Source of the DNA: Tamlana flava
Lineage (GTDB): Bacteria; Bacteroidota; Bacteroidia; Flavobacteriales; Flavobacteriaceae
DNA length: 64,000 bases
Assembly (NCBI RefSeq): GCF_041287255.1
Contig: NZ_JBGGTX010000002.1
Location: 558,001 to 622,000 of the forward strand
Reading direction: 5' to 3'
Numbering within the stretch: the first letter of the stretch is position 1; the number at the start of each line of letters is the position of its first letter. Positions 17,893 through 26,433 of this stretch are shown one piece after another. Below the pieces are notes generated by a model. The model did no database searches. It was given only the letters and a program-made list of their open reading frames with translations, and was not told the origin of the DNA. A program made the translations under genes and the position numbers.

Positions 17893-19779
17893 ATGAAAAA
17901 ACACATATACATATTAAGCAGCCTTTTATTAGTTAGTGGAATGGCATTGGCACAAAAAGGCAATTTAAAACGCGCAAATAAGCTTTTTGAAATGCGGGCT
18001 TATAAAGACGCGGCAGAACTTTATGAAACCAAAGAGCGCAATCAAGAGGTGCTTCAAAATCTGGCAGACAGTTACTATTATAACAGCAGTCTTCAAAAGG
18101 CCATTAAAACATACAGAGAACTTTTTGTAGAGTATGGAGATTCTATTGATATAGATTATCATTTTAGGTTCGCACAAGCTCTAAAGGGTGTAAAGGAGTA
18201 TAAGGAAGCCGATAAACATTTAAGCTTATACTACAACAAGCCTTTTAATACATTGGCGTTTATCGAGGAAACAGATAAAACTACACCACATTCCTTTAAC
18301 TTGGAACAGATAGTAAATCAAAACTCAAGTAGCGATTTTGGACTCTCTTTTTATGGCGATGACCGGGTAGCTTTTGCTTCAGCAAGAAATTCTGAAAACC
18401 CGGCCTATTCATGGAATAATCTACCGTATTTGGATTTGTACTATGCGAAGCTGTTAAATAACTATACTTTGGAAGATATTCAGCCATTTTCCGACGCAAT
18501 AAACACAAATTCCCACGAAAGTAGTGCGGTGTTTACAAAGGATGGTAAAACTATGTATTTTAATAGAACCAATACAACGCGTACAAAAACTGACGAGGAA
18601 CGCATTGCCCACATCAAAATTTATAAAGCGGAATTGGTCGATAGCGTTTGGACTAACGTAACGGCATTGCCATTTACCTCAGACAGCTATAGTACAGAAC
18701 ATCCCGCATTAAGTAAAAATGGGAAAACGCTATATTTTGCCAGCGATATGCCCGGAACTTTTGGAAGTTTTGATATTTACAAAGTAGCAATAAATGAAGA
18801 CGGAACTTACGGTGAACCCGAAAATTTAGGGGAAACCATAAACACAAAACACCGTGAGCAATTTCCTTTTATAAGTGAGTTTAATACTTTGTATTTTTCA
18901 TCAATTGGCCATGAAGGTTTTGGTGGATTGGATGTGTTTAGAAGCAATATGGTAAATGGCGGTTTTGATAAACCCGTTAACTTGGGAAGCTCAATAAATA
19001 GCAATTTGGATGACTTCGCCTATGTGGTTAGAGAGAAATACAACATGGGTTTTGTGTCGTCAAACCGAACAGGTCACGACCGGATTTTTGGTTTCGCCAG
19101 AGAAATAAATACTTTAACCATTTATCAAGTTGAAGGTATCGTAAAAGACCTAAATAGTGAAGAATTGTTGGCAGGTTCTTTAGTGACGTTATTTGACGAA
19201 TCTGATACTGTAATTCAAGACGCCATTGTTGGTGATGATGCCTATTATATTTTCAAAATTGAACCAAACAAAAAATATAAAGTTCGCGGAACGAGAAAAG
19301 CGTACATCCCCCAAGATGTTGAGTTTTCGACCGACAGCAAAGGAAAAGTTCAGCACAATATTTTCTTAAACCTTGAATCTTTTGCTGATGCAGAAGAGCG
19401 TGTTAAGGAAAAAGAAAGCGGTGAAGTTCAAGTTGAATTGGATAAAATTTATTTTGATTTTGACAAATCTGATATCCGTGAAGACGCCGCAATTACTTTA
19501 AATGTTCTTGTAGATTTAATGAAGAAATACCCTAGCATGGAAGTGGAAGTTTCAGCACATACCGACGCACGTGGTCCAGACCAATATAATTTGGATTTAT
19601 CTAAACGTCGTGCCGTCTCTACTTTGGAGTATTTGGTGAGCCAAGGTATTGAAAGAAACCGACTAAAAAGCATTGGCTATGGTGAGATGCAACCGCTTAA
19701 TACATGCGTAAAAGAAGATATTTGTGATGATGAAGAATATGACGTAAACCGTCGTTGCGAATTCACAATTTTGAATTAA
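17893..19779 (+). CDS. OmpA-family protein with TPR-like and PD40 repeats
   Basis: A 628-residue protein: signal peptide, TPR-like helices (about residues 25-110, KRANKLFEMRAYKDAAELYE), WD40/PD40-type beta-propeller repeats (about 140-400, for example HPALSKNGKTLYFASDMPG), a small carboxypeptidase-regulatory-like beta domain (about 415-495) and a C-terminal OmpA domain (DKIYFDFDKSDIREDA, then AHTDARGPDQYNLDLSKRRA). The OmpA part anchors the protein to peptidoglycan. In flavobacteria such proteins accompany SprF and its surface partner. Last gene before a terminator. Confidence 0.9.
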   Translation: MKKHIYILSSLLLVSGMALAQKGNLKRANKLFEMRAYKDAAELYETKERNQEVLQNLADSYYYNSSLQKAIKTYRELFVEYGDSIDIDYHFRFAQALKGVKEYKEADKHLSLYYNKPFNTLAFIEETDKTTPHSFNLEQIVNQNSSSDFGLSFYGDDRVAFASARNSENPAYSWNNLPYLDLYYAKLLNNYTLEDIQPFSDAINTNSHESSAVFTKDGKTMYFNRTNTTRTKTDEERIAHIKIYKAELVDSVWTNVTALPFTSDSYSTEHPALSKNGKTLYFASDMPGTFGSFDIYKVAINEDGTYGEPENLGETINTKHREQFPFISEFNTLYFSSIGHEGFGGLDVFRSNMVNGGFDKPVNLGSSINSNLDDFAYVVREKYNMGFVSSNRTGHDRIFGFAREINTLTIYQVEGIVKDLNSEELLAGSLVTLFDESDTVIQDAIVGDDAYYIFKIEPNKKYKVRGTRKAYIPQDVEFSTDSKGKVQHNIFLNLESFADAEERVKEKESGEVQVELDKIYFDFDKSDIREDAAITLNVLVDLMKKYPSMEVEVSAHTDARGPDQYNLDLSKRRAVSTLEYLVSQGIERNRLKSIGYGEMQPLNTCVKEDICDDEEYDVNRRCEFTILN

Positions 19780-19810
19780 CCAAAACCCTAGAATACCAAC
19801 CAAATTATTT

Positions 19811-19840
19811 AAAAGGCCTTTCCGAATAGGAAAGGCTTTT
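19811..19840 (+). terminator. Terminator after the adhesin module
   Basis: Hairpin GCCTTTCC / GGAAAGGC with loop GAATA, flanked by A4 and T5, 31 bases after the OmpA stop. It abuts the -7 box of ruvB. Confidence 0.8.
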
Positions 19841-19844
19841 TGCT

Positions 19845-19852
19845 TATATTTG
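19845..19852 (+). promoter_or_regulatory. -7 box of ruvB
   Basis: TATATTTG matches TAnnTTTG exactly and ends only 6 bases before the ruvB ATG, so the transcript could have almost no leader. No -33 TTTG at the usual distance; the terminator stem occupies that place. Confidence 0.4.
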
Positions 19853-19858
19853 CTTGGT

Positions 19859-20881
19859 ATGAACGAAAATCTAGATCCAACAAAAAATAATTTTTCTCCA
19901 GAAGAAATTGATGTAGAAAAAAAATTAAGACCGCTTTCATTTGATGATTTTACAGGTCAGGATCAAGTATTAGAAAACCTTCAAATTTTTGTTCAAGCGG
20001 CCAATCTGCGAACCGAAGCTTTAGATCATACCTTATTTCATGGCCCTCCCGGACTGGGAAAAACCACATTGGCCCATATTTTGGCTAATGAATTGAATGT
20101 AGGCATTAAAGTAACTTCGGGCCCGGTATTGGATAAACCTGGTGATTTAGCAGGCTTGCTTACCAATCTTGAAGAACGTGATGTTCTTTTTATTGATGAA
20201 ATTCACCGATTAAGTCCTATTGTAGAAGAGTATTTATACTCGGCCATGGAAGACTACAAAATCGATATTATGATTGAAACGGGGCCAAATGCTAGAACGG
20301 TTCAAATCAATTTAAATCCATTTACCTTGGTTGGCGCTACAACTCGTTCAGGACTGTTAACCTCGCCTATGCGTGCGCGTTTTGGTATCCAAAGCAGACT
20401 TCAATATTACAATACAGAATTGCTTACCACCATTATTCAAAGAAGCGCCGGTATTTTAAGTGTTCCCATTTCTATGGAAGCCGCGGTAGAAATTGCTGGT
20501 AGAAGTAGAGGTACACCAAGAATTGCCAATGCTTTGTTGCGTCGTGTTCGCGATTTTGCACAAATAAAAGGCAATGGAAAAATTGATATTAAAATTGCAA
20601 AATTTGCATTGGAAGCTTTAAATGTTGATGCTCATGGGTTGGATGAAATGGATAACAAGATTTTATCTACTATTATAGAAAAATTTAAAGGAGGTCCTGT
20701 GGGGATTACAACCATTGCGACTGCAGTAAGCGAAAGCCCAGAGACCATTGAAGAAGTTTATGAGCCCTTCTTAATCCAACAAGGATTCATCATGCGAACT
20801 CCACGAGGACGAGAAGTTACCGAACAAGCTTACAAACATTTGGGCAAAATAAAAGGACCTATACAAGGAGGTTTGTTTTGA
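19859..20881 (+). CDS. ruvB: Holliday junction branch migration helicase RuvB
   Basis: A 340-residue AAA+ motor. Walker A HGPPGLGKT (residues 61-69), Walker B and sensor region VLFIDEIHRL, then VGATTRSGLLTSPMRARFG, and the C-terminal winged helix ending IMRTPRGREVTEQAYKHLG. It drives branch migration with RuvA, which is encoded separately at 37565. A TTG at 19850 is in frame, but it lies in the -7 box; ATG 19859 is taken. Full length for the family. Confidence 0.97.
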   Translation: MNENLDPTKNNFSPEEIDVEKKLRPLSFDDFTGQDQVLENLQIFVQAANLRTEALDHTLFHGPPGLGKTTLAHILANELNVGIKVTSGPVLDKPGDLAGLLTNLEERDVLFIDEIHRLSPIVEEYLYSAMEDYKIDIMIETGPNARTVQINLNPFTLVGATTRSGLLTSPMRARFGIQSRLQYYNTELLTTIIQRSAGILSVPISMEAAVEIAGRSRGTPRIANALLRRVRDFAQIKGNGKIDIKIAKFALEALNVDAHGLDEMDNKILSTIIEKFKGGPVGITTIATAVSESPETIEEVYEPFLIQQGFIMRTPRGREVTEQAYKHLGKIKGPIQGGLF

Positions 20882-20892
20882 TACCAGATGTC

Positions 20893-20913
20893 ATTCTGAA
20901 CATGTTTCAGAAT
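20893..20913. repeat. Small palindromic intergenic repeat
   Basis: ATTCTGAA / TTCAGAAT, loop CATGT, in the 42-base gap between ruvB and queG. It resembles short palindromes scattered between genes in many Bacteroidota (TCATTCTGAAC...GTTTCAGAATCTC type, from memory). Confidence 0.5.
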
Positions 20914-20923
20914 CTCAGAGATA

Positions 20924-21844
20924 ATGAATTCAAAACTCAAACATACCCAACTCATTAAAACCGAAGCCAAACGCCTCGGTTTTTTGTCTTGTGGTATTAG
21001 TAAAGCGCAATTTTTAGAGGAAGAAGCTCCCAGATTGGAGAAATGGTTGAACAACAAAATGCATGGTGAAATGCATTATATGGAAAATCATTTTGACAAA
21101 CGCTTAGACCCCACAAAACTGATTGAAGGTTCAAAAAGTGTAGTTTCGTTGCTATTAAATTATTTTCCAGGAGAGGAGCAATGCCAAAACACCTTTAAGG
21201 TGTCTAAATATGCTTATGGCACCGATTATCATTTTGTGATAAAAAACAAACTAAAATCACTTCTTCATTACATCCAAGAGGAAATTGGCGAAGTAAATGG
21301 TCGTGCATTCGTAGATTCTGCACCAGTTTTAGATAAAGCTTGGGCAGCAAAAAGTGGTTTGGGCTGGATTGGCAAAAACGGTAATTTATTGACCCAACAA
21401 GTGGGTTCGTTTTATTTTATCGCCGAACTTATTGTTGATTTGGAGTTGGATTACGATACAACAACAACAGACCATTGCGGTACTTGCACGGCGTGTATTG
21501 ATGCCTGTCCAACCGAGGCCATTGTTGAACCCTATGTGGTTGATGGCAGTAAGTGTATTTCTTATTTTACTATCGAGTTAAAGGAAAATATTCCAACAGA
21601 ATTTAAAGGTAAATTTGATGATTGGATGTTTGGCTGCGATGTGTGTCAAGACGTGTGCCCGTGGAACCGGTTTTCCCAGCCACATCGCGAACCATTGTTT
21701 CATCCTCATCCAGAATTGCTTTCAATGACAAAAAAAGATTGGAAAGAAATAACGGAAGATACATTCAAAAAGGTCTTTAAAAATTCAGCCGTAAAGCGTA
21801 CGAAGTTTTCGGGTTTAAAGCGAAATATTCAGTTCTTGAAATAA
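20924..21844 (+). CDS. queG: Epoxyqueuosine reductase QueG
   Basis: A 306-residue cytosolic cobalamin- and iron-sulfur-dependent enzyme that makes the last step of tRNA queuosine synthesis. Visible features: N-terminal DUF1730-type domain (LDPTKLIEGSKSVVSLLLNY, KYAYGTDYHFVIKNKL), GWIGKNGNLL, and two 4Fe-4S motifs, CGTCTACIDACP with a further Cys in GSKCISYF, and CDVCQDVCPWNRFS. Length is normal for the short Bacteroidota form without the C-terminal HEAT repeats. It probably shares a transcript with ruvB (42-base gap). Confidence 0.95.
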   Translation: MNSKLKHTQLIKTEAKRLGFLSCGISKAQFLEEEAPRLEKWLNNKMHGEMHYMENHFDKRLDPTKLIEGSKSVVSLLLNYFPGEEQCQNTFKVSKYAYGTDYHFVIKNKLKSLLHYIQEEIGEVNGRAFVDSAPVLDKAWAAKSGLGWIGKNGNLLTQQVGSFYFIAELIVDLELDYDTTTTDHCGTCTACIDACPTEAIVEPYVVDGSKCISYFTIELKENIPTEFKGKFDDWMFGCDVCQDVCPWNRFSQPHREPLFHPHPELLSMTKKDWKEITEDTFKKVFKNSAVKRTKFSGLKRNIQFLK

Positions 21845-21888
21845 CAATTTTCGCTACACTTAAACTCGAATAGCTTAGAATAGGAATA

Positions 21889-21896
21889 TATTTTTG
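21889..21896 (+). promoter_or_regulatory. Possible -7 box of the hybrid regulator gene
   Basis: TATTTTTG fits TAnnTTTG, 52 bases before the ATG at 21949. There is no clear -33 box, so this is weak. Confidence 0.3.
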
Positions 21897-21948
21897 ATAG
21901 AAATGATTATCTTCCAATTAATTTCTAAACTAGACTATTAAATTTTTC

Positions 21949-24696
21949 ATGAATACTAAAAATCTTCGTGGTTGGTTTTGGCCAATGCTCTGTTTGTTCC
22001 TCGTCCTTAGTTTTTCATGTGCTGATGAGGAAAGTAAAAAGTACAGCATTGGTTTTGCGCAAACAGGATTTAATGACGAATGGCGAAAGGCCATGAATCA
22101 GTCCATGCAAATACAAACCAATTTTTACCCTAATGTAAAGCTCACTATTCTTGATGGTGAAGACAATGTTGAAAAACAAATTCAGGATATTGAACAGCTG
22201 ATTGAAAAGGGTGTAGATATTTTAATAGTTTCTCCTGTTAAATCGCAACCCATTACTCCTATTGTTGAAAAGGCCTATAAATCTGGTATTCCTGTACTGA
22301 TTGTAGACAGGAAAATTGAAGGCCAATATTACACCGCATATTTGGGGGGCGATAATTACCAAGTTGGAAGCAATGTGGGTAACTACCTCGCTTCTATTTC
22401 AAATGAACCTAAAAATATAATTGAAATTAAAGGGTTGTCAGGTTCTTCTCCCGCACTTGAACGCAGTTTGGGGTTTAATAACATCGTAAAAAAAGCAGGC
22501 AAACTAAACGTTGTAAAAACAATTGAAAGTAATTGGGAAAGCTACTCTATAGAAGATAGCCTTAAAAATGCTTTAGAAGATATAAAAGACGTTGATTATA
22601 TATTTGCCCATAATGATAGAATGGCTTTGGGTGCTTGGGAAATAGCTAAAGAAAAAGGGCTTCAGGACTCTATAGGGTTTATTGGGGTTGATGGCTTGCC
22701 AGGTCCAAACGGAGGTATTCAATTGGTTGAAGAAAAGGTGCTTTTGGCAACCATATTATATCCTACAGGGGGAGACGAGGCTATTAGGTTGGCAATGAAA
22801 ATTTTGAATGGCGAAAAGGTGCCCAAAAACAATATCCTGAGTACAACGGTAATAGACTCGAGAAATGCTGAAATTATGAAAAATCAGTTCGATAAAATTA
22901 TTCAGCATCAAATTGATATAGAAAACCAGCAGAATAAAATAAAACAGCAACAAGAAACTTACTCTACACAAACAACGATTCTGAAACTTTTATTGGGCTT
23001 GCTCATAACAAGTATTTTACTAGGTACATATGCTATTTACTCAAGTTATAATCTTAAAAAGAAGAAGCGTGAGTTAGAATTGCAAAACAAGAGAATAACC
23101 ATACAAAGAAATCAAATTCGGAAAATAGCAGAAGAGGTTAAAAAAAGTAACGAGGCGAAAGTTAATTTCTTTACGGGGCTATCACACGAGTTTAAAACGC
23201 CCATCACCCTTATTTTATCATCCATAGAGTCTTTGTCCGAAAATAAAGTTTTACGAGACAGTAAATTATTAAGGGAAGTGGCTTTGATTTTTAATAATTC
23301 CAAGCGCCTTTTACGTTTGATTAATCAGTTATTGGACTTCAGAAAAATTGAGGACAGAAAGTTCATTTTAAAAGCTTCTGAGACCAATTTATTTGAGTTT
23401 TCAAATTTAATTTTTAAAGATTTTGAGCGAGAAGCCTTGAAGCGAAATATTAATTTTTCCATTAAATCCAACAATGAAGATTTAAAAGTGTTCATAGACA
23501 GGAATCTTATGGATAAAGTGTATTTCAACCTACTTTCCAACGCCTTTAAGTTTACCCCCAATAATGGTTCCATCAGTATTGAAATCGTTGATGAATTTGA
23601 AACTAATTTTGTGAAAATTCATTTTAAGGATTCTGGCATTGGTATTCCGAACAGTGAATTAAACAACGTGTTTAAAGCATTTTATCAAGGTTCAAATAAC
23701 AATAAATCAAGTTCTGGCATTGGGCTTCACCTCTCTAAAGAGTTTGTCGAGCTGCATAAGGGAAGCATTGAAGTACAATCAAAACACGGTACTGAATTTA
23801 TTATAACGCTGTATAAAGGAAACGCCCATTTAAGTACTGAAGAGATTGTCTATGAACCTGATATTATAGACGATTCTATCTTGAATTTTGATGAAGATTT
23901 CGAGGAAGAAACATTTAGTAAAGAAAAGATTGGCAATGAAGATGAACGCTATTCCATATTATTGATTGAAGACAATCCGGATTTGGTAAAGTATTTAAAG
24001 GGAAAGCTGGGGTTAGAGTATCAGGTTTATTTTTCAGACGGGTCTGATGGTGTTGAAAAGGCCATAGAACTTGTACCCGACATAATTATTTGTGATGTAA
24101 ATTTAGCTGATATAAGTGGTTTTGAAATTTGTAAAACCCTGAAAAACGACCTTAGAACTTCTCACATTCCAAATATTATCCTCACATCATTAAATAACAA
24201 AGAGTCATATATTCAAGGATTGCAATCTGGTGCAGACCTTTATTTAACAAAACCTTTTAGCTATGCTATTTTGCTGCAATCTGTAAAATCATTGTTATAT
24301 AACAGGGAGAAATTGCGCTATTATTATGTCAACAATGTTTATAAACTGGATACGGAGCATAACTTTGGGCTGTTTGAGCAAGATTTTATTACTAACATCA
24401 ATAAATACATCAATGAAAACTTAGATAATTCTAATTTTTCGGTGGAGCAATTGGCGGACAAATTAAATATTTCCAGGGTGCAGCTTTACCGAAAAATGAA
24501 AGCTATTTTAGGAGTTAATATAAGCGATTATATTCAAAATATCCGATTGGAAAAGGCCAAAGCCCTTTTGGATGAATCAACGTTAACGATTTCTGAAATT
24601 GCGTATGCCACAGGTTTTTCTTCACCTAACTATTTTTCTACCAGTTTTAAAAACAAGTACAACATGTCTCCAAAAGTCTATCGAGACAAACATTAA
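21949..24696 (+). CDS. Hybrid two-component regulator with periplasmic sugar-binding sensor (fructose type)
   Basis: All parts of a two-component system in one 915-residue inner-membrane protein. Order: signal sequence, RbsB/LacI-like periplasmic sugar-binding domain (about 33-310), one transmembrane helix (about 344-365), histidine kinase with phospho-acceptor H413 (LSHEFKTP), ATPase with N, G1 and G2 boxes (NLLSNAFKF, DSGIGIP, SSGIGLHLS), receiver domain with phospho-acceptor D716 (IIICDVN), and a C-terminal AraC helix-turn-helix pair (about 815-915). The sensor class matches the fructose-binding regulator BT1754 of Bacteroides thetaiotaomicron, not the larger propeller type. It very likely activates the fructan genes that follow. 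Confidence 0.92.
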   Translation: MNTKNLRGWFWPMLCLFLVLSFSCADEESKKYSIGFAQTGFNDEWRKAMNQSMQIQTNFYPNVKLTILDGEDNVEKQIQDIEQLIEKGVDILIVSPVKSQPITPIVEKAYKSGIPVLIVDRKIEGQYYTAYLGGDNYQVGSNVGNYLASISNEPKNIIEIKGLSGSSPALERSLGFNNIVKKAGKLNVVKTIESNWESYSIEDSLKNALEDIKDVDYIFAHNDRMALGAWEIAKEKGLQDSIGFIGVDGLPGPNGGIQLVEEKVLLATILYPTGGDEAIRLAMKILNGEKVPKNNILSTTVIDSRNAEIMKNQFDKIIQHQIDIENQQNKIKQQQETYSTQTTILKLLLGLLITSILLGTYAIYSSYNLKKKKRELELQNKRITIQRNQIRKIAEEVKKSNEAKVNFFTGLSHEFKTPITLILSSIESLSENKVLRDSKLLREVALIFNNSKRLLRLINQLLDFRKIEDRKFILKASETNLFEFSNLIFKDFEREALKRNINFSIKSNNEDLKVFIDRNLMDKVYFNLLSNAFKFTPNNGSISIEIVDEFETNFVKIHFKDSGIGIPNSELNNVFKAFYQGSNNNKSSSGIGLHLSKEFVELHKGSIEVQSKHGTEFIITLYKGNAHLSTEEIVYEPDIIDDSILNFDEDFEEETFSKEKIGNEDERYSILLIEDNPDLVKYLKGKLGLEYQVYFSDGSDGVEKAIELVPDIIICDVNLADISGFEICKTLKNDLRTSHIPNIILTSLNNKESYIQGLQSGADLYLTKPFSYAILLQSVKSLLYNREKLRYYYVNNVYKLDTEHNFGLFEQDFITNINKYINENLDNSNFSVEQLADKLNISRVQLYRKMKAILGVNISDYIQNIRLEKAKALLDESTLTISEIAYATGFSSPNYFSTSFKNKYNMSPKVYRDKH

Positions 24697-25088
24697 TTTT
24701 CTTTATTCCTTTTATTCTTATTCCATGAAATGTAAATAGGTAAACCTCTTAATCTATTCAATATTTCATTGGTTTAATTGTTAAATTTTAATTGATTCAA
24801 CATCATTAAGCTTATAGTTTTTGTAAATTATTAAAGGGTTGGGGTGTTTTTTGTCATAATCGCAATTATTGAGTTGCGTCATGATGAATCAATTTTAAAC
24901 GTTTATGTAACAATTTTTGTATAAATGGATTTAATGAAATCTATGTAATATTTTCAACTATTTGAAAACAAGCTATTTGCGTTGTAAAAATTAGTTTTGA
25001 ACAAATTCATAACTTATTGAAACAAATCTAAAATTCAAGATTCGTCTTTCAATCTACATTGCAAACATCTAAACTAAATAACCACCAC
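24697..25088 (+). promoter_or_regulatory. Gene-free regulatory region ahead of the fructan operon
   Basis: A 392-base AT-rich gap with no credible ORF, between the regulator and the sugar transporter. It holds an imperfect dyad at 24854-24887 and a possible -7 box TAGTTTTG at 24992-24999, which would give a leader of about 85 bases. I see no clear terminator for the upstream gene. Confidence 0.5.
24854..24887. promoter_or_regulatory. Candidate operator for the hybrid regulator
   Basis: CGCAA (24861-24865) and TTGCG (24874-24878) are inverted around an AT-rich centre, with outer TCATAAT and ATGATGA halves. It lies about 105-140 bases upstream of the possible -7 box. Binding is inference. Confidence 0.3.
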
Positions 25089-26408
25089 ATGAATAAAAAG
25101 ATATTAATTTGGTCTATTACTGCCGCGCTAGCCGGCTTCTTATTTGGATTTGATACCGTTGTTATATCGGGAGCAGAAAAAAAGCTACAACTTATATGGA
25201 ACAGTTCTAATGTATTTCATGGTGTTGTTGTTATAGGAATGGCCTTATGGGGCACTGTTGTAGGTGCTTTTTTTGGAGGGATTCCTACTAACAAGTTAGG
25301 CCGTAAAAAAACATTGGTATGGATAGGCGTACTATATACAGTATCGGCAATTGGTTCTGCATTGGCAAACGACCCATGGACTTTTGCCTTTTTTAGGTTT
25401 ATTGGAGGTTTGGGAGTAGGTGCTTCTACCATTGCGGCACCAGCTTATATATCTGAAATCGCACCTGCAAAAGATAGGGGCAAGTTGGTAGGCCTATACC
25501 AATTTAATATTGTTTTCGGTATTTTAATAGCATTCTTCTCTAACTATATGCTTAACGGTATAGGAGAAAATGCATGGCGTTGGATGGTAGGCATTGAAGC
25601 ATTTCCCGCTGCAATTTATACAGTTTTCGCTCTGAGTATTCCTAAAAGTCCAAGATGGCTGCTTACCAAATTTAAAAACAATGAGGCAAAAGAAGTCTTG
25701 AAAACCATCAATCCAGATATAGATCCAGAAAAATTAATGATGGAAATAAAGGATGAAATGGACAACACAGTGCCCAATGAAAATATTTTCCTTAAAAAAT
25801 ACAGATTCCCCTTAATACTTGCTTTTTTAATTGCATTCTTTAATCAATTGTCAGGTATTAATGCCCTTTTATATTATGCGCCAAGAATTCTTGAAGAAGC
25901 TGGATTGGGCGAAAGCTCAGCATTATTGAGCAGCATTGGTGTTGGGGTAACCAATATGCTTTTCACCTTATTAGGTATCATTTTAATTGACAGGTTGGGC
26001 AGAAAGCAGTTAATGTATATATGTTCTTTTGGATACATTATATCACTGTCTTTAGTATCGGCAGCATTCTTTTTGAAGTGGGAAGGAAGTTCAGTGCCCA
26101 TATTCTTATTTATGTTCATAGCAGCCCATGCGATTGGGCAAGGTACCGTAATCTGGGTGTTTATTTCAGAAATATTTCCCAACCATTTAAGAGGAGCCGG
26201 CCAGTCATTCGGTAGTTCTGTGCATTGGGTTTTGGCTGCAGTTGTCCCTTCTTTAGTGCCAGCACTTTTTTCAAGTATTGGTGCGGGAATGGTATTTCTG
26301 TTCTTTACCTTAATGATGGTTCTGCAGCTTTTCTTCGTCATTTTTATGATGCCCGAAACAAAAGGGGTGTCGCTTGAAGATTTAAGTAAAAAACTAATAA
26401 AAAAGTAA
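25089..26408 (+). CDS. Sugar:H+ symporter, MFS sugar-porter family (probable fructose uptake)
   Basis: A 439-residue, 12-helix protein of the XylE/GLUT-like sugar-porter family. Family marks: FGFDTVVISGAEKKLQ in helix 1, NKLGRKKTL and DRLGRKQL in the two cytoplasmic loops, PKSPRWLL after helix 6, QLSGINALLYYAPRI in helix 7 and PETKGVSLEDL at the end. Placement between a fructose-type regulator and a GH32 enzyme points to fructose as substrate; this is inference. A TTG start 10 codons upstream is possible, but the ATG at 25089 is preferred. Confidence 0.9.
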   Translation: MNKKILIWSITAALAGFLFGFDTVVISGAEKKLQLIWNSSNVFHGVVVIGMALWGTVVGAFFGGIPTNKLGRKKTLVWIGVLYTVSAIGSALANDPWTFAFFRFIGGLGVGASTIAAPAYISEIAPAKDRGKLVGLYQFNIVFGILIAFFSNYMLNGIGENAWRWMVGIEAFPAAIYTVFALSIPKSPRWLLTKFKNNEAKEVLKTINPDIDPEKLMMEIKDEMDNTVPNENIFLKKYRFPLILAFLIAFFNQLSGINALLYYAPRILEEAGLGESSALLSSIGVGVTNMLFTLLGIILIDRLGRKQLMYICSFGYIISLSLVSAAFFLKWEGSSVPIFLFMFIAAHAIGQGTVIWVFISEIFPNHLRGAGQSFGSSVHWVLAAVVPSLVPALFSSIGAGMVFLFFTLMMVLQLFFVIFMMPETKGVSLEDLSKKLIKK

Positions 26409-26433
26409 CCAACACCATAAACTAAATTAAAAA

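Noticed and set aside
25874..26341. 155-codon open frame on the minus strand inside the sugar transporter
   Set aside because: Antisense to conserved helices of the symporter; no domain, no promoter or ribosome site.
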